The notes under the pieces are model-generated. The model searched no databases. It saw only the letters and a program-made list of their open reading frames with translations, and was not told the origin of the DNA. Source: Candidatus Amarobacillus elongatus (GTDB lineage Bacteria; Chloroflexota; Dehalococcoidia; Tepidiformales; Tepidiformaceae). Taken from it: a stretch of DNA of 64,000 nucleotides. The stretch is from contig JADJBX010000008.1 in assembly GCA_016703545.1 (NCBI GenBank), positions 1 to 64,000 of the forward strand. Reading direction: 5' to 3'. This document shows positions 62,008 through 64,000 of the stretch, in pieces; position 1 is the stretch's first letter; the number at the start of each line of letters is the position of its first letter. Position numbers and translations under genes: made by a program.

Positions 62008-62859
62008 TCACGGGGTCGGGAGGAAGAGCTGGTACTTGCCGGCGACCTGCTTGCCGCTCGCCATGGGGCCATCGAGGGTGAGGGTCATGGGGCCGGTGTT
62101 CGCGCCCACCGTGTTCTTCACGGTGATGACGAGCGTGACGGCGCGGCCCTGCCCGCTGGAAACGACGACTTCGGACCGGCCGCCGAGGGTGGCGAGGGGC
62201 CCGAAGCTCGCGCCCGCCGCCGCCAGCGAGGCCGTGCGCAGGTTCACCTGCCCGAAATCCTTTGCGGCGTTCGTCAGCCAGAGGTCGACGAGGACGGCGT
62301 GGGTGGCGCCGTTGTCGCGCACTGCCTTCGCGACGGAGGCGGCGAGGGCGTTCGCTTCCTGCCCGCCCGTGGCCATAAGGATGCACTTGAAGTACTCGGC
62401 CGGGTATACCGCGGCGCGGGTGGCCCGCACCGAGATGCCGGAGATGGACTGCTCGACGCTGAGGGTGGTCGGGGTTTCCTGCAGCGAACCGCACTGGGTG
62501 GTTTCGCGCGTGAGGTCGATGACGGGGGTGGGCGAGGCGGCGGCGGTGGCGCGCACGCCGGCCACGTCCGCGGTTGTGGACGGGCCGGCAGCGCTGCCCT
62601 GGGCGGTACGTGTGGAAACGGCCGTGGGCGAGGCGGCGCGCGGGGTGGCGGTGGCCGAGACCGCCGCCGTGGGTTCGATGTTGCCCGAGGCGCGAGCGGG
62701 AGTGCCGCCGCCGCTGCCGCCCGGCTGCACGCCGAAGGCGATCCCGAGCATGCCGCCGACCACCACCAGCGGGAGCAACACCTGGGGCTTCGCCATGAGC
62801 TTCGCGAGAAGGCCCTTCGCGGCGGGATTCTGCGGGCGGGGTCGTGGTTGGCGCTGCAC
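62008..62859 (-). CDS. hypothetical membrane-anchored protein
   Basis: About 283 aa from GTG 62859 (an ATG at 62934 in frame gives 25 more residues). QRQPRPRPQNPAAKGLLAKL, membrane helix PQVLLPLVVVGGMLGIAFGV, Ala/Thr-rich linker, then an external domain (TTQCGSLQETPTTLSVEQSI, AVYPAEYFKCILMATGGQEA, GQAVTLVITVKNTVGANTGP-like). Two Cys. The last part resembles a domain in other Chloroflexota secreted proteins; unnamed. Start uncertain. Confidence 0.55.
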   Translation of the reverse strand: MQRQPRPRPQNPAAKGLLAKLMAKPQVLLPLVVVGGMLGIAFGVQPGGSGGGTPARASGNIEPTAAVSATATPRAASPTAVSTRTAQGSAAGPSTTADVAGVRATAAASPTPVIDLTRETTQCGSLQETPTTLSVEQSISGISVRATRAAVYPAEYFKCILMATGGQEANALAASVAKAVRDNGATHAVLVDLWLTNAAKDFGQVNLRTASLAAAGASFGPLATLGGRSEVVVSSGQGRAVTLVITVKNTVGANTGPMTLTLDGPMASGKQVAGKYQLFLPTP

Positions 62860-63026
62860 GGCCCCATGCTCGCGCGCGATGGGCCTGCTCGTGCATGGGG
62901 AGATCCCTCGATGCCGGGTGCGTGGCGTCCCCATTTTTGCGGCCCGGGGCAGCCGCGCACTAAGGTGACGGGGTGCACGCGCGTTTCGCTGGCGGCTCGA
63001 ATCCTCGGCGTGCCCGGGTCTTGCGG

Positions 63027-63578
63027 ATGCTGAACGGCTTCCTCGCCTTCGTGATCGTGCTCGTCGCCATCGCCTGCGACGGCGCCGCCGAGAGCACCCC
63101 CACGCCCACGGCGCCCCCCGGCGGCACGCCCACCCCCGTCGCGACCCTGCCGCCCGGCGTGGTCACGCCCGTGCCGTTCGACCTGCCCGTGGTGACACTT
63201 TCGGTGGAGGCGGCCGGCGGCGGGGCGAAAAAGGCCGTCACGGCGGAAGTGGCTTCGACCGACGCCGAACGGCAGCGCGGCCTCATGTTCCGCCCTTCGC
63301 TCCCGCCGGACACGGGCATGCTCTTCCTCTTCCCGCGCGATATCCAGGGCGGGTTCTGGATGGAGAACACGTACGTGCCCCTGACCATCGCCTACCTGGA
63401 CCAGGGCGGCGTCATCCTCGACATGAAGGACGGCGTGCCGCTCGACCGGACGTCGCTGGCGCCGGGGGTGCCGTACCGGATGGTGCTCGAAATGGAGCAG
63501 GGGTGGTTCGCGCGCAACGGCTTCGGTGTGGGGAGCGTGGTGCGGCTGCCGGCTTCGGGGTTGCCCGTCGCGCGCTGA
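63027..63578 (+). CDS. DUF192 lipoprotein
   Basis: 183 aa from ATG 63027 (or GTG/ATG at 62973 with extra basic residues). Signal MLNGFLAFVIVLVAIACDG with lipobox AIAC, a Thr/Pro linker, then DUF192: RQRGLMFRPSLPPDTGMLFL, FPRDIQGGFWMENTYVPLTI, AYLDQGGVILDMKDG. Small beta-barrel of unknown role, surface attached. Confidence 0.9.
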   Translation: MLNGFLAFVIVLVAIACDGAAESTPTPTAPPGGTPTPVATLPPGVVTPVPFDLPVVTLSVEAAGGGAKKAVTAEVASTDAERQRGLMFRPSLPPDTGMLFLFPRDIQGGFWMENTYVPLTIAYLDQGGVILDMKDGVPLDRTSLAPGVPYRMVLEMEQGWFARNGFGVGSVVRLPASGLPVAR

Positions 63579-63589
63579 CGTGCGCCGGC

Positions 63590-64000
63590 CTAGCGCGCGA
63601 CCCGCACGAGCCGCCACGCGACGGTGAGGGCGCTCGCGGCGAAGAGCACGAGCAGCGTCCAATAACACAGCCCCAGGACCGTGCCGATGGCGGCGGCGAG
63701 GAGCGAACGTCGCGGCTGGCGAGGCCGAACACGCCATCGGACGGGGCCATGCTGAGCGCGCCTTCGATTCGCGCGCGGCTGTAGCTGACGCCCAGGGAGC
63801 CCGCGAGCGCGAGCAGACCGGCGAATTCGGCGTGGCCGTGGCTTTCGAACCGCAGGGCGAACACCGTCATCCCCGCGATCATCGCCGCATCGGCGTACCG
63901 GTCCGTGACGGCGTCGAGGACTTCGCCGAAGCGCGAGGCGCGGCCGGTGCGGCGGGCGAGGTCGCCATCGACGCCGTCGATCACGGAGACGGCCTGGATG
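63590..64000 (-). CDS. CDP-alcohol phosphatidyltransferase, frameshifted, 5' end beyond window
   Basis: Motif DGVDGDLARRTGRASRFGEV-LDAVTD is the family D-x2-D-G-x2-A-R-x8-G-x3-D-x3-D signature, fully conserved. Then ALRFESHGHAEFAGLLALAG, YSRARIEGALSMAPSDGVFG. A missing base near 63700 shifts the frame; restored it reads LAAAIGTVLGLCYWTLLVLF and ends VAWRLVRVAR at TAG (63590-63592). Transfers a phosphatidyl group to an alcohol in phospholipid synthesis. N-terminus is outside the right edge. Confidence 0.9.
   Translation of the reverse strand, partial: HPGRLRDRRRRWRPRPPHRPRLALRRSPRRRHGPVRRCGDDRGDDGVRPAVRKPRPRRIRRSARARGLPGRQLQPRANRRRAQHGPVRWRVRPRQPRRSLLAAAIGTVLGLCYWTLLVLFAASALTVAWRLVRVAR

Overview
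The window looks like about 64 kb of one high-GC bacterial chromosome, probably a Chloroflexota member of the Dehalococcoidia/Tepidiforma type. That placement is inferred. It rests on very GC-rich codon use, frequent GTG/TTG starts, many stop/start overlaps (ATGA, GTGA), Thr/Pro/Ser-rich secreted proteins and lipoproteins, a zinc-ribbon 'zf-trcl' type protein, and a set of acyl-CoA dehydrogenase, luciferase-like oxidoreductase, ACAD10-like phosphotransferase and carboxymuconolactone-decarboxylase genes. No rRNA is present. One tRNA (Gly, CCC) is.

Layout. 1-5.2 kb: a multi-PAS/GAF histidine kinase, a zinc alcohol dehydrogenase and an unknown gene, all broken by many one-base frameshifts. 5.2-9.5 kb: a LysM-like lipoprotein, a secreted protein, an acyl-CoA dehydrogenase and a 62-aa protein. 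9.6-13.2 kb: full-length B12-dependent methionine synthase. 13.2-17.8 kb: membrane proteins, an EamA transporter, a degenerate GGDEF protein, tRNA-Gly, a PPOX-fold protein and a CBS protein. 17.8-21.7 kb: a MacA/MacB-type export system on the minus strand. 21.9-25.1 kb: a membrane-anchored glycosidase, a MOSC protein, two small unknowns and AlkD. 25-29.5 kb: a TPR protein with a 60-bp repeat array, an unknown gene, a luciferase-like enzyme interrupted by a TAG codon, and a PAC2 protein.

29.9-38 kb is the replication-proximal cluster, read right to left: rpmH, rnpA, yidD, a parS cluster, a PQQ-propeller lipoprotein, yidC, jag, a PfkB kinase, parA, parB, ridA. ParA/ParB and at least five parS-like sites about 5 kb away make a complete chromosome-partition locus. 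RpmH/RnpA/YidD/YidC/Jag is the usual oriC-neighbour translation and membrane-insertion group. No dnaA or DnaA-box cluster was seen. 38-43.6 kb: lytic transglycosylase and alanine racemase (cell wall), then small and unknown genes. 44-50.3 kb: hydrolases, phosphotransferase, nitroreductase. 50.4-57.6 kb: DsbA-like thioredoxin with a His-rich partner, CofC-like F420 gene, two glycosyltransferases, cupredoxin-like and zinc-ribbon proteins, a radical SAM enzyme. 57.7-64 kb: LigB dioxygenase, hemC/hemL, lipoproteins, DUF192, and a CDP-alcohol phosphatidyltransferase running off the right edge.

Two features cut across the window. First, intergenic gaps carry a family of repeats built from 7-bp units (GAGAAAG, GGCTGTC, GAGTGCT, ACTGGGC, TGTTGGC and others). 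These often lie as inverted arms around cores with shared words (GGGNCAACCCC, GGGAACTG). The arms differ from copy to copy but keep period 7. Second, single-base indels, mostly in G/C runs, split at least a dozen otherwise normal genes. This looks more like consensus-sequence error than gene decay, and frameshifted genes are described here as single genes.
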